DNA from: Blastobasis lacticolella
Taxonomy: Eukaryota > Arthropoda > Insecta > Lepidoptera > Blastobasidae
Direction of reading: 5' to 3'
DNA length: 64,000 bases
NCBI GenBank assembly: GCA_905147135.1
Contig: LR990060.1
Coordinates: 9,502,001-9,566,000 of the forward strand
Shown here one piece after another: positions 20,716 through 32,109 of the stretch. The notes under the pieces are model-generated. The model saw only the letters and a program-made list of their open reading frames with translations, was not told the origin of the DNA and did not search any database. The position numbers and the translations under genes were made by a program. The stretch's first letter is position 1. Each line of letters starts with the position of its first letter.

Positions 20716-23583
20716 TCAGCCAGAAGACGCCCACTGCTGGGCATAGGCCTCCCCCAGAGATCTCCACAAAGACCGGTCCTGTGCTTTCCGCATCCAGCTG
20801 GTACCTGCGATCCTTACCAGGTCGTCGGTCCACCTTGTAGGAGGCCTACCCACGCTGCGTCTACCGGTACGTGGTCGCCACTCGAGAACTTTACTGCCCC
20901 ATCGGCCATCTGTTCTTCGAGCTATGTGCCCTGCCCACTGCCACTTCAGTCTGGCAATCCTTAGAGCTATGTCGGTGACCTTGGTTCGCTTGCGGATCTC
21001 CTCATTTCTGACTCGATCGCGCAAAGAAACTCCGAGCATAGCTCTTTCCATTGCCCTTTGGGCAACAGTGAGCTTTCTTATAAGGCCCATAGTGAGTGGC
21101 CACGTTTCAGATCCGTAAGTCATCACTGGCAACACACATTGGTCAAAGACCTTCGTCTTGAGACACTGCGGTAATTGGGACGAAAATATGTGGCGTAGCT
21201 TCCCGAACGCTGCCCAACCGAGTTGGATTCGTCGATTGACCTCTTTCTCGAAATTGGACCTACCTAGCCGGACTATTTGTCCTAGGTATGTATAGTCGTC
21301 AACAACTTCAAGTGGAGTGCCTCCAACTGTCACTGGAGTAGGCACAACATGGACATTCGACATAATTTTCGTCTTGTCCATGTTCATTTTAAGACCTACT
21401 TGTTGAGAGGCACTACAGAGGTCATCGAGCATTTTGCCCAAGTCTTCCAGGGTTTCAGCCATGACTACGATATCGTCAGCAAATCTGAGGTGCGTGAGGT
21501 ACTCGCCGTTAATATTGATGCCAAGTCCGTCCCAGTCCAGAAGCCTAAAGATATCCTCCAGTGCAGCGGTGAACAACTTCGGTGATATGACATCACCTTG
21601 TCTAACACCTCGCTGCAGCTGAATAGGTTCTGTGGTCTTGTCCTGGAGACGAACTGACATAGTGGCGTTTTCGTACAAACACTTCAGTGCTTCGATATAT
21701 CGATAGTCAATTTGGCACCGCTGTAGAGACTGGAGCACCGCCCAAGTTTCGATCGAATCGAAGGCTTTCTCATAGTCCACAAACGCCAAGCATAATGGCC
21801 GGTTATACTCTTCGGTCTTCTGTACAACCTGCCGCAGCGTATGTATGTGGTCTATGGTACTAAAACCTTTTCGGAATCCGGCTTGTTCGGGAGGCTGGAA
21901 GTCATCAAACCTGCGTGCGAGACGATTCGTAATGACTCTCGAAAACAGCTTATAGACATGGGTCAGCAGCGATATTGGTCTGAAGTTCTTCAAGAGAGCC
22001 TTATCACCTTTCTTGAAGAACAATATGACTATGCTTCTGTGCCATGCTTCCGGCGTTTTGCCCTCGAGGATGACGGAATTGAACAGCTTCTGAAGGGTCT
22101 TAAGCACAGGTTTGCCACCAGCTTTCAGAAGCTCAGCCGTAATTCCATCATCACCCGGCGCCTTGTTGTTCTTAAGCTGTTTGAGAGCCATACTAATCTC
22201 GTACAGGCTGATGTCCGGGATATCTTCGGTGTAGTGTCGGGTCAACTTGGCTCTGGGGTCTTTTGCCATACTGGTAACAGGTGCCCGTGTTGTCGTGTAT
22301 AACTGTCCATAGAACCTCTCGACTTCCCTCAAAACCTCGGACTTGGTCGAAACAACTCTGCTGTCATCCGTTTTCAGTCTCGTCAACTGGCTCTGTCCAA
22401 TCGACAGATCTCTCGCAAAGACTTTAGAGCCTTTGTTCCGCTCGATCGCCGCCTCAATATTGGTAGTATTGAAGCGGCGTATGTCGCGAGTCAGAGACTT
22501 GGAAATCTGTCGATTAAGTCGCCTAAATTGAGAGACATCATCAGGGGATTGCAGAGTCATTCCGCGTCTTTCTTCGATGAGTTTGAGGGTATCGTCAGAG
22601 ATTTTGTTTGTTCTGTTTGTACGGCAGGCCTTATAAAACTTTGACCCAACCGTATAGACAGTTTCCACGAACCTGTTATTATAGTCGTCCACGTCGACGC
22701 ACTCTCCTAGGCACTCGAAGCGATTTTGTAATTCGAGTTGAAAGCTCTCGGGGTTTTGGATTTGGATGGGTATAGGCCGGAGCGTGGACCTCATCAATCT
22801 CGATCTTTCCAGCTGGGGATTAATATTCAATGTGCCTCTTACCAAGCGGTGATCACTGCCAATTTTAACGCTATTGATCACCGAGACATCATTGAATATA
22901 TGCCGTTTCGTAGATAGGATGAAGTCAATCTCATTTTTTGTGACACCATCGGGACTAACCCACGTCCATCTGCGATGATCCGGCTTCCTGAAAAATGAGT
23001 TCATCATAAAGAGTCCCTCCTTCTCCATAAAGCCGGCCAGCATCTGGCCACGGGCGTTCCGACTTCCAATTCCAAATTGCCCCACTCTCAACTCGTCTCC
23101 GCCTCGTTTGCCCAGTTTCGCGTTGAAATCCCCCATGACAACGGTATAGTGTGTCTTGGAGGTATGCATGGCTGTAGAAATATCCTCATACATAGCCTCC
23201 ACATCATCGTCGGAGTGAGTCGAAGTCGGTGCGTAGACCTGTATGACCTTCAACGAATACCGCTTGGTAATTCTGAGTATAAGGTACGCTACCCTAGACG
23301 ACACACTCTCGATTTTGACTATGTTGTTCACGAGGGATTTGTGGACGAGGAACCCGACACCACCTAGGGACAGTTGGTCGCCCTCCCGGAAGTAAAGCAG
23401 ATTTCCGGACTTTAGGATTATCGAGTCCTCCCCCTTTCTTCGGACTTCAGATAACCCTATAATATCCCAATTTAATCTGCTTACTACTTCCTCCAGTTCC
23501 ACGAGCTTTTCGTCGGTCCGCAGTGTCTGGACATTGTATGTAGCCAGGGCCAGTGGTCGTGCTTTGTGGTAGCCTGGTCGCAT
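20716..23583 (-). CDS. RTE endonuclease-reverse transcriptase
   Basis: A 955-residue protein that nicks target DNA and copies the element RNA there (target-primed reverse transcription). The N-terminal apurinic-type endonuclease covers roughly residues 12-250: Asn17 in ATYNVQT, Glu46 in GLSEVRR, GDFNAK at 151-156 and SDH at 243-245. The reverse transcriptase covers roughly 465-775: NNKAPGDDGITAELLKAGG from 472, FRPISLL at 534, QAGFRKGFST at 567, VDYEKAFDS at 602, GVRQGDVISP at 659, catalytic FADD at 701-704 and YLGQIV at 766. The C-terminal tail carries RVRNEEIR, WAGHIARR, GRPPTRW and DRSLWRSLGEAY, typical of RTE-clade proteins. All expected motifs are intact with no frameshift. The frame stays open upstream of this first ATG to a stop at 23794-23796, without another in-frame ATG. 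Confidence 0.95.
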   Translation of the reverse strand: MRPGYHKARPLALATYNVQTLRTDEKLVELEEVVSRLNWDIIGLSEVRRKGEDSIILKSGNLLYFREGDQLSLGGVGFLVHKSLVNNIVKIESVSSRVAYLILRITKRYSLKVIQVYAPTSTHSDDDVEAMYEDISTAMHTSKTHYTVVMGDFNAKLGKRGGDELRVGQFGIGSRNARGQMLAGFMEKEGLFMMNSFFRKPDHRRWTWVSPDGVTKNEIDFILSTKRHIFNDVSVINSVKIGSDHRLVRGTLNINPQLERSRLMRSTLRPIPIQIQNPESFQLELQNRFECLGECVDVDDYNNRFVETVYTVGSKFYKACRTNRTNKISDDTLKLIEERRGMTLQSPDDVSQFRRLNRQISKSLTRDIRRFNTTNIEAAIERNKGSKVFARDLSIGQSQLTRLKTDDSRVVSTKSEVLREVERFYGQLYTTTRAPVTSMAKDPRAKLTRHYTEDIPDISLYEISMALKQLKNNKAPGDDGITAELLKAGGKPVLKTLQKLFNSVILEGKTPEAWHRSIVILFFKKGDKALLKNFRPISLLTHVYKLFSRVITNRLARRFDDFQPPEQAGFRKGFSTIDHIHTLRQVVQKTEEYNRPLCLAFVDYEKAFDSIETWAVLQSLQRCQIDYRYIEALKCLYENATMSVRLQDKTTEPIQLQRGVRQGDVISPKLFTAALEDIFRLLDWDGLGININGEYLTHLRFADDIVVMAETLEDLGKMLDDLCSASQQVGLKMNMDKTKIMSNVHVVPTPVTVGGTPLEVVDDYTYLGQIVRLGRSNFEKEVNRRIQLGWAAFGKLRHIFSSQLPQCLKTKVFDQCVLPVMTYGSETWPLTMGLIRKLTVAQRAMERAMLGVSLRDRVRNEEIRKRTKVTDIALRIARLKWQWAGHIARRTDGRWGSKVLEWRPRTGRRSVGRPPTRWTDDLVRIAGTSWMRKAQDRSLWRSLGEAYAQQWASSG

Positions 23584-23689
23584 CCGGTGATTCTTCGCAC
23601 CCCCTGCCCCGCCGTTACCGTGACCGCTACCATAGTCCGGAATAGCGGGGCCGCCGGGTACTGGGGGACGTGGCCTGTGTGTGCTTGTT

Positions 23690-23880
23690 ATCAGGGGGGG
23701 GTTGCCATAATCGCCACGCTTGGCAGGCGGGTTGGCGATCGCAGTGAAGTAGATGTAAATGTACCCGAAAGATGCTGCTGCCCATCTTCCGGGTTATTCC
23801 CTTAGTCGCCTCTTACGACACCCACGGGAAGAGATGGGGTGGTGCTATTCTTTTAAGTGGCGGCACCACACACCACATCA
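23690..23880 (-). other. 5' region of the RTE element
   Basis: Minus strand: GTGGTGCCGCCACTTAAAAG, then AGAATAGCACCACCCC, GTGTCGTAAGAGGCGACTA, CCCGCCTGCCAAGCG and a run of eight C. It parallels family A elements closely enough to identify them as derivatives. Internal promoter activity would be expected for a LINE 5' UTR, but no motif can be assigned. Confidence 0.7.
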
Positions 23881-23908
23881 CATCACACCACCACATGTAT
23901 TTTAATCT

Positions 23909-26273
23909 ATTTTGTTTAAATAATGAGGTTAATATAGATTTAAATTAATGGGGAATGTCAGTCTAATCAATTATTTCTATAAATAAAGAACAACAGTAGT
24001 AATTTTGGAACTAAAATGTGGACAAAGAAACGTAATAGTTACGTATAGGCATACGGATATGATTGAGCATGAAAAATACAATATTTTAACGAAATAAATT
24101 AAATATCAGGCAAATGATAAACCATGAATGAATGAATGTATTTATTTGTACATAGGTAAAAATTGTTGGAGTACAATACAATATAAAAGTTCCGCTGTGA
24201 CTTGCCTTTCGGCGTACAAAATGAAGCAGTGGGATTATTCTAAAAAAAACAATAAAATGTCTCGTTAACTATACTTAATAAAAGTATCAATAAACTCAAA
24301 ATATAACTAATGTCACAGAATATCTATAGGTACGTAATGTCAATAAATTAAAATTAAGTATATGATGTTACGCATGGCGAAATTCTGAATTAGATTCATC
24401 AATGTCAACTCATGAATATGAATACAAATTTTAATTTAAAACAATCCAAATGACATTTCAAAAAATAATTAAATAATTTAAATTTACGGTATTAAAACAA
24501 AAATACATAATAGCTAATGAATGTCAACAGTGGGGGTAACACCCGGCTAATACAATACCTAGTCAATAAATTATGTTCCTCTACCTTCTGGTTTCCCAAA
24601 AAATTCTTCAACAGTGTACAACGTTCTTTCCACAAGATAATTGTGCAGTTGTTTTCTGAATCGATTTAAATCAATCAACAATGATTGATAAATCTAATTT
24701 TCCATCTGCCCCGTCACGATGGAAAGCCATGGAGCGGATTGAAAAACACCTGATAATTTGAAAATATGATAATTTGAAAATATGACCAACTGAAAAACAC
24801 GCTTGACTTGCTATGGGCAATTGATGAGTGCGTCAGCTTTCTGCTGCAGCCTTGACTTATACTAATTACTTACGGTTATGAGGTCTCCTATTAAACGTTT
24901 GTTAAGCACGTTGACACTTTTATTTTAAATTTTTATACGTTTATATCGTTTTTATGGGTATCTTTGGATTTGGCCCTTCAGGCTCTGATTGCTCATCATT
25001 CTACCCTGGAAAATAAGTTAATCCTGTAAATTCAGACTACGTTATAACGACGTTCTATTATTGTTTTGATTCAAAAATAAATTCGGGAAATGATTTCTCG
25101 TTTTTTAAATATCCAATTGGTAAATGTACATATGGTATCTGGATAAAAACAGGGGTATTGGGGTGTGTGTGTCTGAATTCTTACCTTCGTAACTTCTTGT
25201 TTTCTTATCAATATGGATCCAGACGGGAACCAATGCCACGTTCAACGTTTTTCCTGCCGAATGGGGATGGCAATTCTTGAGTTTTATGTTTAATTTTACG
25301 TAAAAACACACATTTTAGGATCCAACTTAACACTTATTTTTTTTACTCCTGTCACATCATGCGGACAACTTTTTATAATCAAAGGAGATTTTAATCTATT
25401 TTGTGCTCCTCTTATTCTAGATAACTGCTGGATCCAATTCCTCATCATGTCTGTATGAATTATATCCTTGGCCGTCAAACACGAGACCGTCCGAAAATTA
25501 ATATCGTCCATTTCGGGAACTGGCTGGTTGACTATGACTACTGCTTATCAAGACTTTATCTTCTTTTGTGCCAAATCGTTCTCGAACGTGTTTATGTGAC
25601 GACCCGAGTTGTCAATAGAAAATAAAGCGGTGGGATTTGCAGAGTTTTCCCAGCGTTCAAACTAGAAGGTGGATCTATATTGTAACCAATAGATGTTACT
25701 AATTTCGCCATGAAAAATAAATACAAGAGATCGGTCTCAAATTAAAAAATGCACAAGGGTTGCATAAAATTTTATCTCTGAAGTCTTAAACAAAAAATTG
25801 CACATAGTTGCAATAATCCTTCCTCTTTGAAAATCACAAGCTGACTTAGTCGCTTAGTCAGTTTGCAAACAGTACTTTCGGCTTGCTTTAACGTTATCCA
25901 AGTGAATTATGTCTGCCTGGACTAATGTTATGTGGAGTAGACTCTTTTTGGAACTATCGTGCTTTACTAGAGTATTTTTAAAAATTCATTTGTAGTAGCT
26001 AGCTTTCTGGACTGAAATATCATAACCCACTACCCTGAATCTTTGAGATTTCTTTATCAACTGAACTTGGCACTGCCCGTCGGGAGTGTTACGTTACAAG
26101 TCTTAGCTGCTTTCCTGTTAAATGTTACAAAATTATTTATCAGTTTCGCGATTTTTCTAACTATTGAACCCAAATTAAATTCTCCTTTCTTATTTACATA
26201 TCCAAAGTACCTAAGCCAATATCTATTTTTATCTATATCAATATCTAGTCCAGAGCTGAACGTAGACCTAGGC
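23909..26273. other. Unassigned AT-rich stretch
   Basis: No gene recognised. GAATGAATGTATTTATTTGT at 24126-24145, followed by GTACAATACAATATAAAAG, resembles a LINE 3' UTR. A small direct repeat (GATAATTTGAAAATATGA) is at 24752-24785. Confidence 0.4.
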
Positions 26274-26320
26274 GGTAGGAACGTATGCGGTAGGAACGTA
26301 GGCGGTAGGAACGTAGGCGC
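26274..26320 (+). repeat. Short tandem repeat, 15-bp unit, three copies
   Basis: GGTAGGAACGTATGC, GGTAGGAACGTAGGC and GGTAGGAACGTAGGC follow each other from about 26274. It creates a GRNV-type repetitive frame without other coding evidence. Confidence 0.85.
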
Positions 26321-28206
26321 AAAGAGCCCCATTTTTTCCGGTCTTGGACGATCTACATCTAGACGAGATCTAGAGCAAAAAGTTTTATTTTTAAATGTTG
26401 TCCCGAACGGATGTACTAATTTCGATGCTCTTTTATTTGTCGAACATCATTTGACAGCTTTATCGGGTTTCGTCATCTGCGGGGCTATTGGCTAACTCAG
26501 TTGACAACTGTATTTGACACTAGATAATTCTACACCACGTCATCTACGTTGAAAACTGGCAATAGCGTCTACCAAATTAGAGTAGTGTCAGATTTTTTTA
26601 TGTCAAATTCAGTTGTCCACTGAGATAGCCGATACGCCCTCAGATCGTTAAGTTATTAAAAATAAGACAAAATACAATATAATATGATTATGTCATTTTG
26701 AACTATCGCGGTTATTTTCACACACCAAATCAAATACTATACGTACTTACCTATTATGTTTTATTATTAAAATAAGACAAAATAATAACCTAAAGGTCTT
26801 GTATTATGACCGAAAAGTGAAAATGTGTTACGAAAAATCGCTACAAAAATACGTTATAATATAGAGCCCGTATTACCTACCCATGCCGTAATGTGGTCAC
26901 TTATAAAAGTTTGTGAGCTATATTTCTCGAAAGCCCCATAGGAGCGCCATTAAGAAGAGTAATGGGCTCCACCTTCCGTCCTCCATTGACAATAACCAAG
27001 TTTATTATGCGAGGACAATAAAATAATGAGATATCGTCATCAATTTTAACGTACAAGGTCTGTTTTCAATACCTATAATGGTAGTTTATGCAATTCGCAT
27101 ATAAAAGGGGGTATTAAAACATGAATTGTGTCTGAGCGCCTCATCTGATAATAGTTTGACACGAGTGTTTTAATACCTGAGTATATGCAGTTGCATACAC
27201 TATTTTATCTACACTCACAATTTCATGTCAAAATTTCGTACCAATAATTTTCTCAACTTTGCTGGTATCATTAAGTATTAGGTAGGTAAGCAGTAAGCTG
27301 CGAATCATTTCACTTCTTTCATCTTATCATTTTTACACATTATCTGTTTATTTGCTTCAAGAAAGAAAAAATATTCACAAACACAAATTGAAGTATCGTA
27401 ATTTTTTGAATTTCGTCCTTAAAAGACTGTTTTCGACTATATGTAATCGGAATATTAAACTATGAGTGTGGATAATAGAATAAAATTATAACACGAGTGC
27501 TTGTGTCTAGTTTGGTGGTTCGCCTAATTGTTTTTCGAAAGTCTGTATGGGACAGTCAGGAACATAGTCAAATAGTGATCAAATAAGTAATTATCTCCAA
27601 AATGGCCAAATGAGTAACAGTGCATGATGCATATAACTTACAATATATCTTCGCAATGACGCAAGCACAGTTCAGCATATTTGTTACATGAAATGAAAAC
27701 TGGGCTCTATTTTTGAATAGCCCGCATCGATTCGGGCTGTTTTCAATTTTAAATTTAGACATGAAAAATTCAATATTTTTAAACATGGCAACTTCGAAAG
27801 AGTACGATTCAAAAAGAATCGTGGCGAGTAATTAAAAAATAGGACCCCAGATTGTGATTCTCAGAATCCTTGATCGCAATAAAATTATTATATGCTGTCG
27901 GTTGATAACAATATGTCAATATAAATTTGCGCGTTGCAACTTTAGAATTAAACGCAATGCCCGTTGTACAAAAAGAAACCATTTAAATAATGAAACACTC
28001 TTACGAACGATCTCATAAATAAATGCGCACGAAAATAAACATTAGCGAACTTCAGTTAATGAAGCAAATTCTTGAAATAAACCGGCAAAGCCTCCTGAAT
28101 ATTTAAATACCTTTTGTGAGATCGTGCACAGCAAATATTTCTTCATTAACACACACTAAAGCTTCCAAAAAGTCACTTGTATTTGTTTGTAATTACAATA
28201 CTTTCT
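26321..28206. other. Unassigned
   Basis: AT-rich sequence with no recognised gene, RNA or repeat end. Confidence 0.35.
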
Positions 28207-28256
28207 TACTGAGCTGGCTCAACGAACCGAAGTGGATGTTGGCCTCCGACACTATT
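28207..28256 (-). repeat. RTE family 2 short 3' fragment
   Basis: TGAGCTGGCTCAACGAACCG and GTTGGCCTCCGACAC correspond to GCGCTGGCTCAGCGTCCC and CTTGGCCTCCGACACC at 7035-7078. Only about 50 bp is retained. Confidence 0.6.
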
Positions 28257-28434
28257 ACTATAGGTACTAGAATAAAGTTATTTCTAACAGTCCCCTCTAG
28301 CACTATCCTTCGGGGTGACAACGGGGAAACTTTTCTTCCTAGATGACACACGGGTAAGAAATCTTTCCTAGCACAATACCTTGACTTACCTGTCCCTCTA
28401 TTTCGCGTTGATGTAGCCAATGTCAATGTAGAAT
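28257..28434. other. Unassigned
   Basis: Possibly a continuation of the 28207 fragment; not recognised. Confidence 0.3.
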
Positions 28435-28690
28435 GGTTCGACTTGGGTGGTTCAGTGGTCAACATGCCGGTCTGCCACGCAAGAGGTCCCGGGTTCGATT
28501 CCCGGCCGGGCAGAAATTGAAATAATGAATTTTAATTTCTGTTACGGGTCTGGGTGTTCTATGTACCTATAATAAGTATGTATTAAAAAAAAAAGTAAAT
28601 AAGTAGTTTATCTGTTATCTAGCACCCATAACACAAGCTTTGCTTACTTTGGGGCTAGATGGCGCTGTGTGAATTTGTCCACGATTATTT
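28435..28690 (+). repeat. SINE C, full-length copy derived from tRNA-Gly
   Basis: The head reads GGGTGGTTCAGTGGTCAAC (A box), CTGCCACGC (tRNA-Gly GCC anticodon region) and GGTCCCGGGTTCGATTCCCG (intact B box), very close to insect tRNA-Gly(GCC). An unrelated body follows: AATTTCTGTTACGGGTCTGG, ATCTAGCACCCATAAC, and the tail GGCTAGATGGCGCTGTGTG with GTCCACGATTATTTTAAATT. The non-tRNA body and multiple copies show it is a SINE, not a functional tRNA gene. Confidence 0.92.
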
Positions 28691-29776
28691 TAAATTATTA
28701 AAATTATAAAAAAAAAAGGATGTAATTTTTTTTATTATTAATGTTTTAGTATAAACAAATTCGGGAAACGTTGTGCGGTACGGTTCCTACAAGATCTCGA
28801 TAGTAATGACAGTGCAGTATATGTAAATTATCTTTGGGCAGCCCGAAAGCCCACATTTGTAGCATTCTTTAAACGCTGCACACTTAACTGCAAAGATATT
28901 TGCTACGCCTTAAACTATCATTAATGAGAATCAAAACCTGTGTTACACAAAAAACCTACAAAATCCACGAGTGCACATACCGCTTAATTTTCCCTTTGAC
29001 CTCAAAATTTTGACTTATTCAATGTAATGTCTGGTTTATATTCATCAAGGGCAGTCAACCAGCCTTAAAACGAAATATCAGGCTCACAGCCGTTGCCTTT
29101 TTAATCTTCGGCTTGGAATGTTGGAAATAATATAATCCAAAAATTTTAGACGCATGCAGTACTTGACACCCTACATTTCCAGACTAATCCCTTCTGCACT
29201 AACCCAGCCGATACCACTGCACTATCGTCTGCTTCGTCGGCCTACTCCCTAACCAAATACATGCACACTTGAATGTATTGCCAATTGTTGGTTGGCTATT
29301 ATAGTCAATGGTAAAATAATGTTATTCAATTTAGGTTTACAGAGCGCTTATGAACGTCATAGAAATACAAAATACATTTATTGAAAAATTGAGCCGTAGA
29401 CATATTTCAAATTCGCAATTTACCAGACATGCAATAGGCCAGAATTCTATTCACCTTAGGTCAGTCCTTATGTATTTATTATTTTAAATTTTTGACTGTA
29501 AGTTGAACAAGTAACACGGATTATCATCTGAACAAGCAGGTCATCAATCACGCTTACGAGTACCACATTAAAATTTACAAGCACAAAATTTATTTAAATA
29601 ATGTATTAACTACCAATAAATCAGACACACTACGCCATTTAAACTTTATTGATATCTCGTAAAGTGCAGCTGCGGTGAAATTGCGGAAACCATTAATTCC
29701 GGTCCAGATAAACGGTGGCAAATATAAATAAATGCTGCGTCTATAATTGTTATGGACGGTTTCTAGGAATTTTGTC
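28691..29776. other. Mostly unassigned; LINE tail trace
   Basis: TTATTCAATTTAGGTTTACA then CTTATGAACGTCATAGAAAT at 29321-29365 is shared with 55828-55870 and is a LINE 3'-UTR signature. The rest is unrecognised. Confidence 0.45.
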
Positions 29777-29945
29777 ATATGTCGCCGCTTAGACCCCGGA
29801 CAGAAAACGTATAGTCACAGAAAACGGGTAGAAAACGTGCAGTCTACTCTATTGGCACGCAGATGACGCGATAAGTATGCGAGCGCGATATGACAGCTAT
29901 GCGGGTGAGACACGGTGAATGTGCGGTGACTAGGCGGATGTTATG
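29777..29945 (+). repeat. Family D dispersed repeat
   Basis: GTCGCCGCTTAGACCCCGGA, then AACGTGCAGTCTACTCTATT, GGCACGCAGATGACGCG and CTATGCGGGTGAGAC. Minus-strand copies are at 42895-43010 and 59920-60055. It is rich in CpG and CGCG-type units compared with the surroundings. No coding frame. Confidence 0.65.
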
Positions 29946-30099
29946 CATTTTCGACATACATATTCTGTTCTAATAACTAATTAGTACAGAAACCAAAATT
30001 GCATAAACATTTTGGACGAACCGTGCAGAAATCATGTATGTCTGTATGGTCTCTTCACATGTGGAGAAGAAAGAGTAGGAAAACGGATACTGCCAGAAA

Positions 30100-30142
30100 G
30101 CGGGATTGGCCAGTAGGACGATGATGATGATGATGATGATTT
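30100..30142 (+). repeat. (GATGAT)n tract, possible retroelement tail
   Basis: GGGATTGGCCAGTAGGACGA followed by GATGATGATGATGATGATGA, similar to the GAT tails of RTE and SINE B elements. No element body was recognised upstream. Confidence 0.55.
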
Positions 30143-30299
30143 CAACTTTTTAATACGGTACAAAAGGGCTGTGTACAAATGCATTGCAGTAGTTAAAGAA
30201 TTGTAATAAATTAATTCATTTCGACGAAAACTACGAAATATCTTCTATCATCCCTCCACATCGTCCGCGTAACAATTTTCTATTTATATGAGGTTACAC

Positions 30300-30513
30300 C
30301 AGTAAATCGCGGGAAGAAGGTAGTCATGAATGACCAAGGACCTAGTTGCAGACAATTCAAATTTACCTGAAAAGTACACCTAAAGAGGTAACCATATATT
30401 AATCCGTTGGATATCGGCCTCCCCCAGTTATCGCCAATCCAGTATCCAGCTTTCACCTGAAGCCCCCGAAAATAGTCCCTCCACCTGGCTGGAGAGCATC
30501 TAAAAATCATCAA
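30300..30513 (-). pseudogene. Possible LINE C-terminal remnant
   Basis: A minus-strand frame with SPARWRDYFRGLQVKAGYWI and WGRPISNG loosely resembles the RTE C-terminal block (PPxRWTDDL...GTSWM). The plus strand has GGATATCGGCCTCCCCCAG, similar to the RTE 3' motif GGCATAGGCCTCCCCCAG. Short and uncertain. Confidence 0.3.
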
Positions 30514-31459
30514 TCCACATAAAAGGGATTACACAAAGTTTGTTGAGCCGGAGTCTCCCCTTATTAATTCCCCAGTACTTGTCAGATCGTCAACATAATG
30601 TGGCTATAACCCACTGACTTCAGACATTCATACAATTTTGAAGTGACATTTGTTGACAGCACAATGATGCTTGATATAATCCGTCCCTAAGTATCCACAT
30701 CTCGGCACCATATGTTGTAAAGTAAAACGGCTAAAAAACTTTCGATTTCAGGCATAGTTTTACAGGTGATAATAATGCCCGATGACGTCCCTATTAAACC
30801 CTTCGTTTAGCCTCTCTCTCAAAATTGCTTATAAGGTGACAGCTTTTTTCGAAGCCCTAGATAATAGTGAGCATTGGTCATACCTTTGGTTTTCTATAAA
30901 TTCGTGCGGAGATGTATCTGTTGCGAGGCTGATGCTAGACCGACTAGAAATTACAAATGAATTAAGAAAAAAGAAGGCAATAGCTAGGGGAAGGATGGAA
31001 CTTAAACACTTACTCTTACGTCAACTGGTCATCTAAATATAGCGTAACGGTTTCGTAAAGCCTCTAGTTTGGTGGAATACCTATGTACCTAATAATTCAT
31101 CACAACCTCAGTGAAACTGTGCCTTACATACTCTGAAAATAGACTTGAAATAGGTCAGGTCCCTATTACGAAAGGCTAAGCCTAGGCATATAGGTTTAGT
31201 TTCTACTAGCGACGCAGGCATGAAACGTTTGGGGATTACGTCCTAAGTCGCGTATTATATGTGGAAGGAAATGAAGAAATACGCCATAAATAACGTGTGG
31301 CTAAATGTATTACTTTGAGGACGAATTAGAAATAATACTGTATTGTTGAAGTAATCTTAGTAAAGGAGATAATAGGATTATTTTATTATGTCGTTAGCGA
31401 ATACAAACTTAATCGCTGTATTGTTTATTGGAGAACCTAGATGGTCTAACTCAAAGATA
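30514..31459. other. Unassigned
   Basis: An 84-codon plus-strand frame at 30782-31036 has no recognisable motif, and its surroundings give no splice or context support. Confidence 0.35.
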
Positions 31460-32100
31460 TGTTTTATTTATTTATTCATTTATTTCAGGCAACTGAGGCC
31501 CATATCTATAAATACACACACAACATAAATACAAAATAAACTGATACAAAATATAGACTAAGATAAAAACTATACCTAAATACAAAATAATATAAATTGT
31601 AAACGAATATATAAAAATATAATTTATTAATATCTTAAAACCTAACTGGCACTTAATGTCGTTCGGCGACACCGGAAATTCTGGGTCGCCCACGGAATCG
31701 CCGGTACACCACACCCTTAAGCCAATAATCTTCCCTCATGAAGAAATCCAAATCTGCGGTGGGAACCAACGCCACAAACGCGTTGAACGTACGTTCATGG
31801 CTTGATTCCAAGAGCTGAACCCTCACGAGGTACTTCTTGGTTAAGCGGATGTGCTCTTCCACGTCCTTTGCCGTCACCGTATGGTGAAGGCGAGACAGGT
31901 AGAGCGCCGTCGTCGGTGTCGCAGGGCGCAGCAGGAAGTTGGGACCGGTTACTGCGGTGCCGCGAAAATTCTGAGCAGTACGACGTCTACTCTTCTTCTG
32001 GACCGTGACAAATCCTTCCTCATCACGGTCTACGTCGGAGGCGCATGGGGGCTTCAATGCCGCCGATTCTCGTGGAGTTGAAGCCTCCACGCGAAGATGT
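31460..32100 (-). pseudogene. LINE ORF1-like fragment with 3' UTR
   Basis: The minus-strand frame at 31653-32090 (145 codons) begins with a low-complexity region (DEEGFVTVQKKSRRR). It continues TTALYLSRLHHTVTAKDVEE, then TFNAFVALVPTADLDFF and GVVYRRFRGRP. That ALYLSRL ... FxxFVV ... YRRFRGR pattern is the RNA-binding ORF1 (gag-like) C-terminal domain of lepidopteran CR1/Jockey-type LINEs. Directly after the stop comes an A/T-rich tail (31460-31650) with many AATACAAAATA units and a TTTATTTATTTATTCATTT end. No endonuclease or reverse transcriptase follows, so it is either an ORF1-only derivative or an internally deleted LINE. Confidence 0.7.
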
Positions 32101-32109
32101 TGTTGTATC

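Larger units (their letters stand above)
20709..23895 (-). mobile_element. Full-length RTE-clade non-LTR retrotransposon with target-site duplication
   Basis: The element runs on the minus strand from a 5' region near 23895 to a 3' terminus CTGATATGATGA at 20709. The host sequence TGTATTTTAATCT is present on both sides (20696-20708 and 23896-23908): a perfect 13-bp target-site duplication. It holds one long intact ORF (20716-23583). The 5' region (23690-23880) contains GTGTCGTAAGAGGCGACTA and the NPPAKRGDYGN-coding segment shared with family A. With full length, an intact ORF and identical flanks, this is a young insertion and possibly a competent source element. Confidence 0.93.

Noticed and set aside
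21841..22302. 153-codon plus-strand ORF inside the RTE
   Set aside because: It is a shadow of the minus-strand reverse transcriptase frame.
26043..26495. 150-codon plus-strand ORF with NVGGRNVGG repeats
   Set aside because: It depends on a 15-bp tandem repeat and lacks any other coding evidence.
28435..28510. tRNA-Gly(GCC) gene
   Set aside because: The A and B boxes and anticodon region are tRNA-like, but the same head continues into a shared non-tRNA body in six places. It is a SINE.
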